Assembly: GCA_964397655.1 (NCBI GenBank)
Contig: CAYNKA010000007.1
Coordinates: 127,535-191,534, forward strand
Direction: 5' to 3'
Length of the DNA: 64,000 bases
Source of the DNA: CAYNKA01 sp964397655
GTDB lineage: Bacteria; Spirochaetota; Spirochaetia; DTKZ01
The notes beneath the pieces are model-generated. The model had not been told where the DNA came from. It worked only from the letters and a program-made list of their open reading frames with translations, and did not search any database. The position numbers and the translations under genes are program-made. Positions 1 through 7,990 of the stretch are shown here, piece by piece; position 1 is the first letter of the stretch, and every line of letters begins with the position of its first letter.

Positions 1-8
1 AACGGGCG

Positions 9-2456
9 GTGAAGGAACTCGTACCGCTCATCGCCTCCCGTCTCGACTGCGAGGGCTCGCCCGACATCCTGCTCGTTCATGGTCCGTGGGCCTCCGGTGT
101 TTCCTTCCAGGTCAATGCAGCGATCAGGTCCCTCGTCGACGAAGAGGCGATCCTCCCGGTCTTTCCCCTTTCCCGAGGCGACTCGTTCCACGTTCCCTTC
201 GTGAATTCCATCCGCCTCGCGCGTCTCGGCGACGTCTCCGAGCATCTCACTTCGGTGGAGCGCCGCCTGCTCGCGGAAAAGCGGGACGTTCTCGGGTTCT
301 TCGCCGAAGGGCCGAGGCGAAGCCGCGTGCCCGACTTTCCGGAGAGGGAGATATTCACCGTCTTCTCCCTCATGGTCGCCGCCTTCAGACGGAAGTGCGA
401 GGACCTCCTCTCTCCGGCCGTCGTGGTCTGCGAGGATTTCCACGTCCATTCCCCGGAAGCACGCGGCGTACTCGCGGCGGTCTTCGCCGAATGCCTTCCG
501 CGTTTCGGGGCCAATCTCGTGTGCACGTCCGCCCTGCCCTTCCTCGGGTATGAGTTCCGGAATTTCCCGGTGGTCAGGCGTCCCCTTCCCGGCATGGAGC
601 GCGGGGAGATCGAGGAGATCACCGAGGCGGCGGGAGGGACGGAGGCCGAAGCGGAGCGGAACGCGGCGGTTTCGAAGGGATGCATCCTGAACCTGTACCA
701 CGCTCTCCAAGCTTCGAGCTTCGAGGGGGATCCGACCCTCGCCCTCGTCCGGAAGCAGGAGCCGGAATTCCGCGATGCGCTGTACGTTCTGTCGTCGGCG
801 GGAACCATCCTGTCCGCGGTCCGCCTCGGCGACTTCCTCGAGGAAATCGACGTTCCCAGGGAAAAGACCCTCGAGATCCTCGATCGCTGCAAAGAGTTCG
901 GTCTCATACGGGACGAAGGCCGGCCGGCCGCGCTTCTGCCCGGCGGATGGGGACGCCTGTTGCCCGATCCTACGCCCCGAAGAGGCCTCATCGACGAAAA
1001 ACTCCCCGCATTTCTCTTCAGGCTCTGGAAAAAAGGCGCGGTCGACGCGGAGGAAGCCCTCTATCGTTTTTTCCTCGAGCGGGGCCAGTCGCGCTACGCC
1101 CTTGACGTACTGCGCCTCCTGTACGCCGAGAGAATCGATTCGGGCGACTACACCGAGGCCCGAAAACTGCTGTACGGCGATCTTCCCGGTCGAGAATCGG
1201 AGGGGGAAGAACGGACTGTGACGGAATGGCGCGACGCCCTCGTGCTGTCCGGAAGGCTCCGCCTCGCCATGGCGGAGGGGGACGGACCGACGTCGGCGGC
1301 CTTGTTCGCGAGGCTCGAATCCTACGAGTTCACCCTGCCCCTCGAGAATCCGTCGTGGGGGGAATGCCTGCTTCAACAGGCCCGTTACCTCGCCTCGACC
1401 TTGGATTTCAAGCGCGCCCTCGACTTCAGCAAGAAGGCGGCCATCCACCTCCAGGATCGGGAAGGTTCTGCGGGGGCGGTCCGCGCTAACGTCGAGATCG
1501 GTCTCGTCATGCTCGCCCAGGAGAATCTCGAGAGCGCTCTGGACTACTTCAGGATCGCCCATTCCGCGGCGGCCAACGAGGGCCTTCTCTTCGATCGGGT
1601 TCGGAGCGGTTTCTTCGAGGCCGTCATCCATTTCCTCCAGGGGAATTACTCCCGCGTGATCGAGGGCTGCGACGCCCTCGTCCGTCTCGCGGATGCCGTC
1701 TACTCTCGGAGATGGAAGATCCTGCTCGGTTTCCTGAAAGGGAGGGCCTTGTTCGAGCTCGGGGAATACTACGGATCGGAATCCGTCTTCTTCGGCCTTC
1801 TCGCCGAATGCGAAGCCTTGCGCTACCGGCCGCCCGTACCCGTGCTCCGAGCGTGGGCGGGCAGGAGCCTCTTGTACGGCGGCAGGACGGAGGAGGGGAC
1901 GGCGGTCCTCGACGGGATAGAGAGATCCCGGGAGGCCCTCTATTTCCGGGCCGAGGGTAACGCCTTCGCGGGGAATCCGGAGGCTGCTGTGAAAATCCTC
2001 GCGGATCTGCTCGCCGAGCCTCCGGAGACGGACTGTTTCCGGGGCGACGGCTTCGCCTGGACGGACGGATTCTCGTTCGCGGAGAACCTCCTCGTGGGGC
2101 GCCGCGGAGGAGACACGGTCCTCGTTCGCCAGACGAAGGCCTTGAAGTCCCTCCAGACCGCGGCATCCGGAGGCTTCCGGCAGGCGGTCGAGGAGATGCA
2201 CAGGTTCATCAAGGAGGATGCGTATTCGGAGCACGATCCTTACAACCGGCTCTATTTCTATTGGTACAGCAGGATCCTGCCGCGGACGAAGGACAGAAAC
2301 TACGAGGACAGGCTTACGATTCTTGGGCTGGCCGTCAAGTACCTGAACCAGAGAGCGGGAAGGATCGACGAACCGGCACACAAGGCGTCGTTCGCGTCGA
2401 AGAACCGCTGGAACAGGATGCTGCTCGAAGAGGCGCGGGAGCTGAATCTGGTTTGA
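9..2456 (+). CDS. Large TPR protein with degenerate STAND/AAA-like P-loop domain, possibly 5'-truncated by the window edge
   Basis: The function is not recognised. Residues 20-33 (ILLVHGPWASGVSF) have the shape of a Walker A loop, but the lysine is replaced by valine. VVVCEDFHVHSP near residue 140 looks like a Walker B strand. From about residue 340 to the end the protein is helical with TPR-like repeats (ALDFSKKAAIHL, ALDYFRIAHSAA). This is the layout of STAND or LuxR-type regulators, but no HTH is visible. The GTG start at 9 is the first in the window, and the frame is open to base 1, so the real start may lie outside. Nucleotide binding is doubtful. A scaffold role is only an inference. 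Confidence 0.6.
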   Translation: MKELVPLIASRLDCEGSPDILLVHGPWASGVSFQVNAAIRSLVDEEAILPVFPLSRGDSFHVPFVNSIRLARLGDVSEHLTSVERRLLAEKRDVLGFFAEGPRRSRVPDFPEREIFTVFSLMVAAFRRKCEDLLSPAVVVCEDFHVHSPEARGVLAAVFAECLPRFGANLVCTSALPFLGYEFRNFPVVRRPLPGMERGEIEEITEAAGGTEAEAERNAAVSKGCILNLYHALQASSFEGDPTLALVRKQEPEFRDALYVLSSAGTILSAVRLGDFLEEIDVPREKTLEILDRCKEFGLIRDEGRPAALLPGGWGRLLPDPTPRRGLIDEKLPAFLFRLWKKGAVDAEEALYRFFLERGQSRYALDVLRLLYAERIDSGDYTEARKLLYGDLPGRESEGEERTVTEWRDALVLSGRLRLAMAEGDGPTSAALFARLESYEFTLPLENPSWGECLLQQARYLASTLDFKRALDFSKKAAIHLQDREGSAGAVRANVEIGLVMLAQENLESALDYFRIAHSAAANEGLLFDRVRSGFFEAVIHFLQGNYSRVIEGCDALVRLADAVYSRRWKILLGFLKGRALFELGEYYGSESVFFGLLAECEALRYRPPVPVLRAWAGRSLLYGGRTEEGTAVLDGIERSREALYFRAEGNAFAGNPEAAVKILADLLAEPPETDCFRGDGFAWTDGFSFAENLLVGRRGGDTVLVRQTKALKSLQTAASGGFRQAVEEMHRFIKEDAYSEHDPYNRLYFYWYSRILPRTKDRNYEDRLTILGLAVKYLNQRAGRIDEPAHKASFASKNRWNRMLLEEARELNLV

Positions 2457-2458
2457 CC

Positions 2459-2854
2459 TCAGTCCGGGCTCAAGGCGGGCTTGTCGAATTCAGCGGGCAT
2501 CGGGCAGAGCCTTCCCTCCGAATTGACGACGGCCCAGGTCACCTCCGCGTCCGCGATGAGTTCCTCGCCCCGGAGGATTTCCTGGCGGAACACGCCGAAG
2601 GCCCGTTTCTTTTTGAAGGGAGTCGTCCTCACCGTGAGCCTGTCGTTCATCAGGGCCGGCCGCTTGTAATCGATGCTTATCCTGGCCACGATGAGCCCGT
2701 AACCAGCCTTCCTGAAGGCGGCGTAATCGAATCCTTCGTCCACGAGGAACTGCATCCTCGCGTGTTCGAGGTAGTTGAGGTAGACGGCGTTGTTCACGTG
2801 GTTGTTGACGTCGATTTCGTAGCTTCGAACGGTTATGCTCGTCGTATGGATCAT
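2459..2854 (-). CDS. Acyl-CoA thioesterase, hotdog fold (4HBT/YbgC-like)
   Basis: This 131-aa protein has the usual length of single-domain hotdog thioesterases. The N-terminal YEIDVNNHVNNAVYLNYLEHAR matches the 4-hydroxybenzoyl-CoA thioesterase/YbgC signature, with the Asp (D15) of the D-x-x-x-H-V-N-N pattern that serves as catalytic residue in that family. A GAGGAGGGA ribosome site precedes the ATG. It is convergent with the upstream TPR gene, two bases apart. It would hydrolyse acyl-CoA thioesters in the cytoplasm. The chain length preferred cannot be read from the sequence. Confidence 0.85.
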   Translation of the reverse strand: MIHTTSITVRSYEIDVNNHVNNAVYLNYLEHARMQFLVDEGFDYAAFRKAGYGLIVARISIDYKRPALMNDRLTVRTTPFKKKRAFGVFRQEILRGEELIADAEVTWAVVNSEGRLCPMPAEFDKPALSPD

Positions 2855-2886
2855 CGGTCCCTCCTCGTTCCGGAAACGGGCCTCTC

Positions 2887-2915
2887 TTGACAGAGCAAAA
2901 AGCCCTTGTTATAGT
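2887..2915 (+). promoter_or_regulatory. Sigma-70 promoter for the tRNA gene
   Basis: TTGACA and TATAGT are separated by 17 bp. The predicted start, near 2922, is about 12 bases before the mature tRNA. Confidence 0.7.
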
Positions 2916-2933
2916 GCATGTGCTTTCGGGCAC

Positions 2934-3006
2934 GGTGGCGTAGCTCAGTCGGTAGAGCAAGCGGCTCATATCCGCTTGGTCAGGGGTTCAAGTCCCTTCG
3001 CCACTA
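2934..3006 (+). tRNA. tRNA with CAT anticodon (elongator Met most likely)
   Basis: A 73-nt cloverleaf can be folded by eye: acceptor GGTGGCG/CGCCACT with a G-U first pair, D arm GCTC..GAGC, anticodon arm AGCGG-CTCATAT-CCGCT, T arm AGGGG-TTCAAGT-CCCTT and discriminator A. The anticodon is CAT. The anticodon stem lacks the three G-C pairs of initiators, so elongator Met is the best call. tRNA-Ile2 with a lysidine-modified CAT cannot be excluded. CCA is not encoded; the sequence continues ATTC. Confidence 0.9.
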
Positions 3007-3021
3007 ATTCAAAGACAAAAG

Positions 3022-3729
3022 CTATCGAGGCTTCCCGGTGTTCAAGCGGACGCGGCAAGGAATGCCGTGCCGCTCGATCTCCTTTTTCATCTCGGCCACG
3101 AGTTCTTCCGGATAGGGCAGGCGGGTATTGCCGTATTCCTCGTCCAGGGTCTTCCCCGGCCGGTACTGGGCCAGCGTATAGGCCCTGGCTCCTGCCGTGA
3201 GCCGGGCGAGTTCCCGGATGTCCTCGATGTCCACGATTCCCGGCCCCAGGGTCGTGCGGAATTCGTAGTCCCTGCCCGAGGACATGAGGATGCGTACGGA
3301 TTCCCGCACCGCTTCCGCGCAGCCGGGCATGCCCGGGCCTGCGACGAGCCCGTATTTCTCGGGTGCGGTCTTCAGGTCCATGGCCACGTAATCCGCCTCG
3401 ATCCCTGCGAGCCTGTCCGGGAGGGTGCCGTTCGTGTCCAGCTTCACCTTCAAACCCGACCGCCTCAGTTCGCGGATCACGTCCGGAATTTCAGGATGCA
3501 GGAGCGGCTCCCCCCCGGTCACGCAGACTCCTCCCAGGACGTTCCGCCTGGATGCGAGGAAATCCATGATTTTCCGGAAGGGAATCATCCCGGCGGGCTC
3601 GTCGCCTTCGACGAGCTCGGGATTGTGGCAATAAGGACAGCGGAGATTGCAGCCCCGGGTGAAGAGCACGGCCGCCACTTCACCGGGGTAATCGATGAGG
3701 CTCGTCTTGATGAGCCCGAAGGAGATCAT
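3022..3729 (-). CDS. nrdG: Anaerobic ribonucleotide reductase activating radical SAM enzyme (NrdG2-like)
   Basis: This 235-aa radical SAM protein has the CNLRCPYC cluster motif (CxxxCxxC) at about residues 28-35 and the SAM-binding GGEP. It would use a [4Fe-4S] cluster and S-adenosylmethionine to abstract a hydrogen from a glycine of the reductase. The N-terminus (FGLIKTSLIDYPGEVAAVLF) is typical of the NrdG2 type of class III RNR activases. Its ATG overlaps the TGA of the upstream glycyl-radical/redoxin gene (ATGA), indicating translational coupling. It is the last gene of the nrdR-nrdD operon. The likely target is Gly34 of the neighbouring small protein, because NrdD itself has no glycyl-radical motif. 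Confidence 0.92.
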   Translation of the reverse strand: MISFGLIKTSLIDYPGEVAAVLFTRGCNLRCPYCHNPELVEGDEPAGMIPFRKIMDFLASRRNVLGGVCVTGGEPLLHPEIPDVIRELRRSGLKVKLDTNGTLPDRLAGIEADYVAMDLKTAPEKYGLVAGPGMPGCAEAVRESVRILMSSGRDYEFRTTLGPGIVDIEDIRELARLTAGARAYTLAQYRPGKTLDEEYGNTRLPYPEELVAEMKKEIERHGIPCRVRLNTGKPR

Positions 3730-4265
3730 CCTACCGAAAAGTCCGCGAAGATGCTCGAAAGCTGGTCGATCGAATGGCTCTGCCGCACCGGCCGGCCTTC
3801 ACGGTCGAAGAACACCACGGTCGGGGTGGAGAGTACCTGGTAACTGACCGCCTTGCTCATTCCCTCCTCGGTGTCCACGTCGATGCTCGTGCCTTCGATG
3901 GGCAGCCTGCTCATGAAATTCTTGACCGGAGGGCAGTTCGGGCAGGTCTTCCGGTAGAAATAATTGTAGGTGGAAATGTCGCCCGGCGAGAGTTCCGCGC
4001 GGAGGTCCTCCCGGTTGTCGAAGAGCATGCCCTGGGGAGCCGGCTCGGCCGCCGGTTTTCCTTCGGCCTTCGACTCGCTTCCGCCGCCCGCGGTCGAATA
4101 TGCGAGCCGGTGCCGGTATTCCTCACGCTTGCCCTTGTTCCAATTGCGGAGCGAACGGTAATATCCCACGATTCTTGTGTAGACCTCGGTCTCCGTGCCC
4201 TGGACTTCGGCGAGCCGAGTCTTCAGTTCCGCTATTTCCGCGTCGATCGTCTCAACGGTTCTCAT
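3726..4265 (-). CDS. Detached NrdD glycyl-radical domain fused to a thioredoxin-like redoxin
   Basis: This 179-aa protein has two parts. Residues 5-55 contain a short amphipathic helix (IDAEIAELKTRLAEV) followed by TEVYTRIVGYYRSLRNWNKG. That is the conserved C-terminal segment of class III NrdD proteins in which the Gly of R-V/I-x-G-Y carries the radical (here Gly34). After an Ala/Gly/Pro/Glu-rich linker (57-80) comes a thioredoxin-like domain with CPNC at 108-111 and a cis-Pro loop STPT at 146-149. The start at 4265 has a GGGAGG site; the frame upstream only overlaps the end of nrdD out of phase. The redoxin probably supplies reducing equivalents to the reductase. The split and fusion are seen directly; assembly with NrdD is inferred. 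Confidence 0.85.
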   Translation of the reverse strand: MRTVETIDAEIAELKTRLAEVQGTETEVYTRIVGYYRSLRNWNKGKREEYRHRLAYSTAGGGSESKAEGKPAAEPAPQGMLFDNREDLRAELSPGDISTYNYFYRKTCPNCPPVKNFMSRLPIEGTSIDVDTEEGMSKAVSYQVLSTPTVVFFDREGRPVRQSHSIDQLSSIFADFSVG

Positions 4266-4339
4266 TTGATCTCCCTCCCATGATGTAAAAGCCCGCGGCC
4301 CGGCCCCTCGCGGAGCACAACCGCGGTCGTTTTTCCGAT

Positions 4340-6427
4340 TCACGCGCCCTTGATGGCCAGTTCGCGTTCCAGTTCCAGTTCCCTGATTTTCTTCTGCAGG
4401 GCGTCCTTCTTCTCCGTCTCGCACTTCGGGCAGGTGAAATGTTCGCCCGAAAGGTAGCCGTGCACCGGGCAGACCGAGAAGGTCGGCGTGATGGTGAAGT
4501 AGGGTATGTGGTAGTTCTCCGCCACGGCCTTGACGAGGTTGCGGCAGGCCCTCCAGTCCTCGATAGCCTCCCCGAGGAAGGCGTGGAAAACCGTGCCCCC
4601 GGTGTACTTCGTCTGGAGCTCGTCCTGGTGGTCGAGGGCATCGAAGATGTCCTCGGTGTGGTCCACCGGCAGCTGGGTCGAGTTCGTGTAGTACGGATCC
4701 GCGTCCCCGGAGGTGACGATGTCGGCGAACCGCTTCTTGTCGTGCTTCGCGAGGCGGTAGGAGGTGCTTTCAGCGGGCGTGGCCTCGAGGTTGAAGAGGT
4801 CGCCCGTGTCCTCCTGGTACGCGACGAGGCGCCGCCTCATGTGGTCCAGGACCTCGAGGGCGAAGGCCCTGCCTTCCGCGTCGGCGATGTCCTTGCCGAG
4901 GAAGTTGAGGAGGCATTCGTTCATGCCGCAGATCCCGATCGTGGAGAAGTGGTTGTTCAGGTTCTTGAGGTAGCGCCGGGTGTAGGGGAAGAGCCCGGAT
5001 TCCAGCAGGCGGGTGATGACCTTCCGCTTGATGCAGAGGGACTCGGCCGCGAGGTCCATGAGCCGGTCGAGGCGGTGGAAGAAGTCCACCCTCGACTCCG
5101 CGAGGTAGCCGATCCTGGGAAGGTTGATGGTGACGACGCCGATGGAGCCCGTGAACTCGTCCGATCCGAAGAGGCCGCCGCCCCGCTTCCTGAGCTCCCG
5201 CTTGTCGAGCTGGAGCCTGCAGCACATCGAGCGCACGTCTCCGGGCTTGAGGTCCGAGTTGACGAAGTTCTGGAAGTAGGGAGTGCCGTACTTCGCGGTC
5301 ATCTCGAAGAGGAGCTTCGCGTTCTCGCTGTCCCAGTCGAAGGTCCGCGTGATGTTGTAGGTGGGGATGGGGTACTGGAAGCCCCTGCCGTTCGCGTCGC
5401 CCTGGAGCATGAGCTTGATGAAGACGCGGTTGATCACGTCCATCTCGGCCTGGCAATCGCCGTAGGTGAAGTCCAACTCCCTGCCGCCCATGAGTGCGGG
5501 CTTGTCCCTGAGGTCGTCCGGCACGATCCAGTCCAGGGTGATGTTCGTGAAGGGCGCCTGGCTTCCCCACCGGGACGGCGTGTTGACGCCGAAGATGAAG
5601 CTCTGGATGGACTGCTTCACCTCTTCCTCCGAGAGCCCGTCGGCCTTCACGAAGGGCGCGAGATAGGTGTCGAAGCTGGAGAAGGCCTGGGCTCCTGCCC
5701 ACTCGTTCTGCATGATGCCGAGGAAGTTCACGATCTGCTGGATGAGGGTGGAGAGATGCCGCGCGGGCTTGGACGTTATCTTGTCAGGCACGCCTCCCAG
5801 TCCTTCTTCGATCAGCTGACGAAGCGACCAGCCCGCGCAGTATCCCGAAAACATGGACAGATCGTGGAGATGGAAATCCGCGTTCCTGTGGGCCTCCGCG
5901 ACGGCTTCAGGGTAGATGTTCCTGAGCCAGTAGTTGGCCGTGATGGAGCCGGAGTTGTGGAGAATGAGCCCTCCCAGTGAAAAATTGACGTTCGCGTTCT
6001 CATTCACCCGCCAGTCCGACTGGGACAGATACCCGTCCATGGTGCTGTTGATGTCCAGCATGAGCTTCTGGGTGTCCCTCATCGCCTCGTGCCTGGCCCG
6101 ATACAGGATGTAGGCTTTCGCGATGTCCGTTTCCCTGCTCTCGATGAGCACCGTTTCCACGATGTCCTGGATTTCCTCGATCGCGGGAGCGGAATTCGGA
6201 TGCCTGTCCCTCATGACCTCGGCCAGCTTCTCCTCGACCTTCCTGGTGAGGCTCTCCGCGGGTTCGGAGCTCCCGCCGCCCCGCACCGCGGTCACGGCCT
6301 TGAGGATGGCGCCGGAAATCTTCTCCCTGTTGTATTTTTCCAGGGTGCCGTTTCGCTTGACGACGAGCCGTACCCCGGGGAATCCCTTTTCGTCCTTCAG
6401 AACCTGTTTCAGCCAATTCGTACTCAA
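4340..6427 (-). CDS. nrdD: Anaerobic ribonucleoside-triphosphate reductase, catalytic subunit lacking its glycyl-radical segment
   Basis: This 695-aa class III RNR would reduce NTPs to dNTPs without oxygen. Residues about 18-115 form an ATP-cone allosteric domain (VVKRNGTLEKYNREKI). The rest is the ten-stranded NrdD barrel, including SMCCRLQLD. Near the C-terminus lies a zinc site, CPVHGYLSGEHFTCPKC. Normal NrdDs continue from here into R-V-x-G-Y with the radical glycine. This one ends in a charged helix (KKIRELELERELAIKGA) and stops at TGA. The missing motif is in the gene 74 bp downstream. The start is TTG with a GGGAGGAAGG site; no in-frame ATG fits the conserved N-terminus better. nrdR lies 18 bp upstream. 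Confidence 0.93.
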   Translation of the reverse strand: MSTNWLKQVLKDEKGFPGVRLVVKRNGTLEKYNREKISGAILKAVTAVRGGGSSEPAESLTRKVEEKLAEVMRDRHPNSAPAIEEIQDIVETVLIESRETDIAKAYILYRARHEAMRDTQKLMLDINSTMDGYLSQSDWRVNENANVNFSLGGLILHNSGSITANYWLRNIYPEAVAEAHRNADFHLHDLSMFSGYCAGWSLRQLIEEGLGGVPDKITSKPARHLSTLIQQIVNFLGIMQNEWAGAQAFSSFDTYLAPFVKADGLSEEEVKQSIQSFIFGVNTPSRWGSQAPFTNITLDWIVPDDLRDKPALMGGRELDFTYGDCQAEMDVINRVFIKLMLQGDANGRGFQYPIPTYNITRTFDWDSENAKLLFEMTAKYGTPYFQNFVNSDLKPGDVRSMCCRLQLDKRELRKRGGGLFGSDEFTGSIGVVTINLPRIGYLAESRVDFFHRLDRLMDLAAESLCIKRKVITRLLESGLFPYTRRYLKNLNNHFSTIGICGMNECLLNFLGKDIADAEGRAFALEVLDHMRRRLVAYQEDTGDLFNLEATPAESTSYRLAKHDKKRFADIVTSGDADPYYTNSTQLPVDHTEDIFDALDHQDELQTKYTGGTVFHAFLGEAIEDWRACRNLVKAVAENYHIPYFTITPTFSVCPVHGYLSGEHFTCPKCETEKKDALQKKIRELELERELAIKGA

Positions 6428-6445
6428 AACCTTCCTCCCAGTTGC

Positions 6446-6952
6446 TCAGGGTTTTGACGCATCCGGTCCTTCTTCGCCTTCCGCCGCTTCCGGGCTGCGG
6501 ATCCCCAGGGATTCGATCTCGCGGATGAATTCCTCGGCATCCTTGAATTGCCGGTACACCGAAGCGAATCTCACGTAGGCGACGCCGTCCAGATCGTAGA
6601 GCCTGCGAAGCACCATCTCCCCGAGCTCCCGCGACGAGATCTCGTGGGTGGATTTTCCCAGCATCGCCGATTCGTCCTCGAGGTCGTTGATCATCTCTTC
6701 GATGGTGACCTGGGAGATGTTCCTCTTTTCGCAGGCCCGCTGGATGCCTCGCTCCAGCTTCTCGCGATCGAAGGGCTCCCTTCGCCCGTCGGACTTCACG
6801 ACCATGAGGTGCTTTTCTTCTATCCGCTCATACGAGGTGAATCGATAGCCGCAGGAAAGGCACTCGCGCCGACGCCGGATGCTTTCGCCGTTGGCTAAAG
6901 TCCGGGATTCCAATACTTTATCTTCGAGGCTTTCGCAATGCGGACAACGCAT
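6446..6952 (-). CDS. nrdR: Transcriptional repressor NrdR
   Basis: This 168-aa protein has an N-terminal zinc ribbon (CPHC at 3-6 and CLSC near residue 32) and an ATP-cone domain (VVKSDGRREPFDREKL), the two-domain layout of NrdR. The family senses ATP/dATP and represses ribonucleotide reductase genes. The ATG at 6952 gives the standard MRCPHC start; a TTG two codons earlier is possible. It heads the nrd operon, and its own promoter carries two NrdR-box-like sites, so autoregulation is expected. Confidence 0.95.
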   Translation of the reverse strand: MRCPHCESLEDKVLESRTLANGESIRRRRECLSCGYRFTSYERIEEKHLMVVKSDGRREPFDREKLERGIQRACEKRNISQVTIEEMINDLEDESAMLGKSTHEISSRELGEMVLRRLYDLDGVAYVRFASVYRQFKDAEEFIREIESLGIRSPEAAEGEEGPDASKP

Positions 6953-6957
6953 TTTCA

Positions 6958-6973
6958 ACCCTATATATAGCGG
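6958..6973. promoter_or_regulatory. NrdR box 1
   Basis: ACCCTATATATAGCGG is close to the known NrdR box consensus (ACAC-wATATAT-wGTGT-like, 16 bp). It lies just upstream of the nrdR ATG and downstream of the promoter, so a bound repressor would also cover the start of the transcript. Confidence 0.7.
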
Positions 6974-6992
6974 TTTTTTACGAACGTCATCT

Positions 6993-7021
6993 ATTCTATC
7001 ACACTATATATCGGGTTGCAA
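6993..7021 (-). promoter_or_regulatory. Promoter of the nrdR-nrdD operon
   Basis: On the minus strand TTGCAA and TAGAAT are spaced by exactly 17 bp. The second NrdR box fills the spacer, the usual geometry for steric repression. Confidence 0.7.
7001..7016. promoter_or_regulatory. NrdR box 2
   Basis: ACACTATATATCGGGT matches the NrdR box core. Its start is 43 bp from that of box 1, about four helical turns, so both sites face the same side of the DNA. It occupies the -35/-10 spacer of the operon promoter. Confidence 0.75.
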
Positions 7022-7070
7022 TATTCCAGGCTTGAATTTTTTCATTCTTTGTAAGGAGTTATTGTGATTT

Positions 7071-7990
7071 TTAGAGATTGTGGAGGATCTGCCCTGCAAG
7101 CCGCCTGAGGGTCTCCGCGAGATCCTTCACGACGCCGAGATCCGTCGCGGGATTCATGAGGGCGAGCCTGAGCCAGCGTTTTCCGATGGCCTCGACCGAC
7201 GAGACGTAGAAATTCCCCTCCGCGAGAAGCCGTTCCCTCGCTGCGAGTTGGAGTCCGTCGCCGCCCCGGAGACGGAAGCAGAGGATGTTGCTTTCCGGCA
7301 TAGCGGCGCACTCGAAATCGGGCAGGGCGGAAAGGTATTCCCAGCTCCTGACCGCGAGCTCGTACCTGCCGTCGACGTAGGCTTCGATGCCCTTCTCCCC
7401 GAGTGCGGCGAGTACCGCGTAGAACTTGAGCCCGAGTCCGGCCTTGGTGCATTCCACGGTTCGATGGATGAAGTCGAAGCCGGGTTGCGCCTTCTCGTGG
7501 AAGAGGTAGCTCGCCTCCTCGCGGAACGCGGCGTCGAGGTCCCTCGAGTCCTTGACGAGCACGGCCGCGCAGAGTGTCGGCGTCCTCATGAGCTTGTGGG
7601 CGTCCCAGACCAACGAATCCGCCTTCTCGACGCCGCGCAGCCTGCCGCGGTGCTTCGCGGAAAAAAGGGCCGCGGCGCCGTGGGCCCCGTCCACGTGGAA
7701 CCAGATCCCCTCGCGCCCGCAGAAGTCCCCGATCTCCGAAAGCGGATCGTACAGGCCGAGCCCCGTCGAGCAGGCGTTCGCCGCGGGGAGTCGATCCGGC
7801 AGCACGACCCCGCGAGGATCGGTTTCGAGCTCGAAGACGTTCCGCCGCCCTATGCCGAGGATGCCGGCGGCGCGGGCGACCGAATAGTGGGAGGCGGCTG
7901 GCGCAGCACGGGTTTCGCTTTACCGGCCGAATCTTCGAGGTAACGGCTCAAGCGGTCGACGACGATCCCGGCGTCGGATTCAAAGGACAT
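7071..7990 (-). pseudogene. Pyridoxal-dependent group II decarboxylase, internally deleted and frameshifted
   Basis: The 3' part encodes the C-terminal half of a group II PLP decarboxylase, with the cofactor-aspartate motif VDGAHGAA and the PLP-lysine motif DAHKLMRTP. At 7990 a well-formed start (GGAGGCGTAA then ATG) opens MSFESDAGIVVDRLSRYLED..PVLRQPPP, the usual N-terminus of the same family. That frame stops at a TAG near 7852. The second frame resumes around 7880 with SHYSVARAAGILGIG. Roughly 100 residues between the two conserved blocks, including part of the PLP site, are missing. So both ends survive but the middle is deleted and the frame shifted. The start overlaps the end of the AraC-MGMT gene. 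Confidence 0.75.

Noticed and set aside
4262..4342. TGA at the nrdD end as selenocysteine or readthrough into the glycyl-radical ORF
   Set aside because: Reading on in frame gives 26 unrelated codons and then a TGA; the radical ORF is in another frame and has its own GGGAGG site. No frameshift signal was seen, so two genes is the simpler reading.
4439..5980. 513-codon open frame on the plus strand opposite nrdD
   Set aside because: It is antisense to a certain gene, has no ribosome site and its protein is low-complexity (V/E/R/G-rich), as expected from the codon bias of a GC-rich genome. The same applies to 10438-12033 (+), 12471-13304 (+), 14942-16243 (+), 30000-31389 (-), 35537-37549 (-) and 49905-51206 (+).
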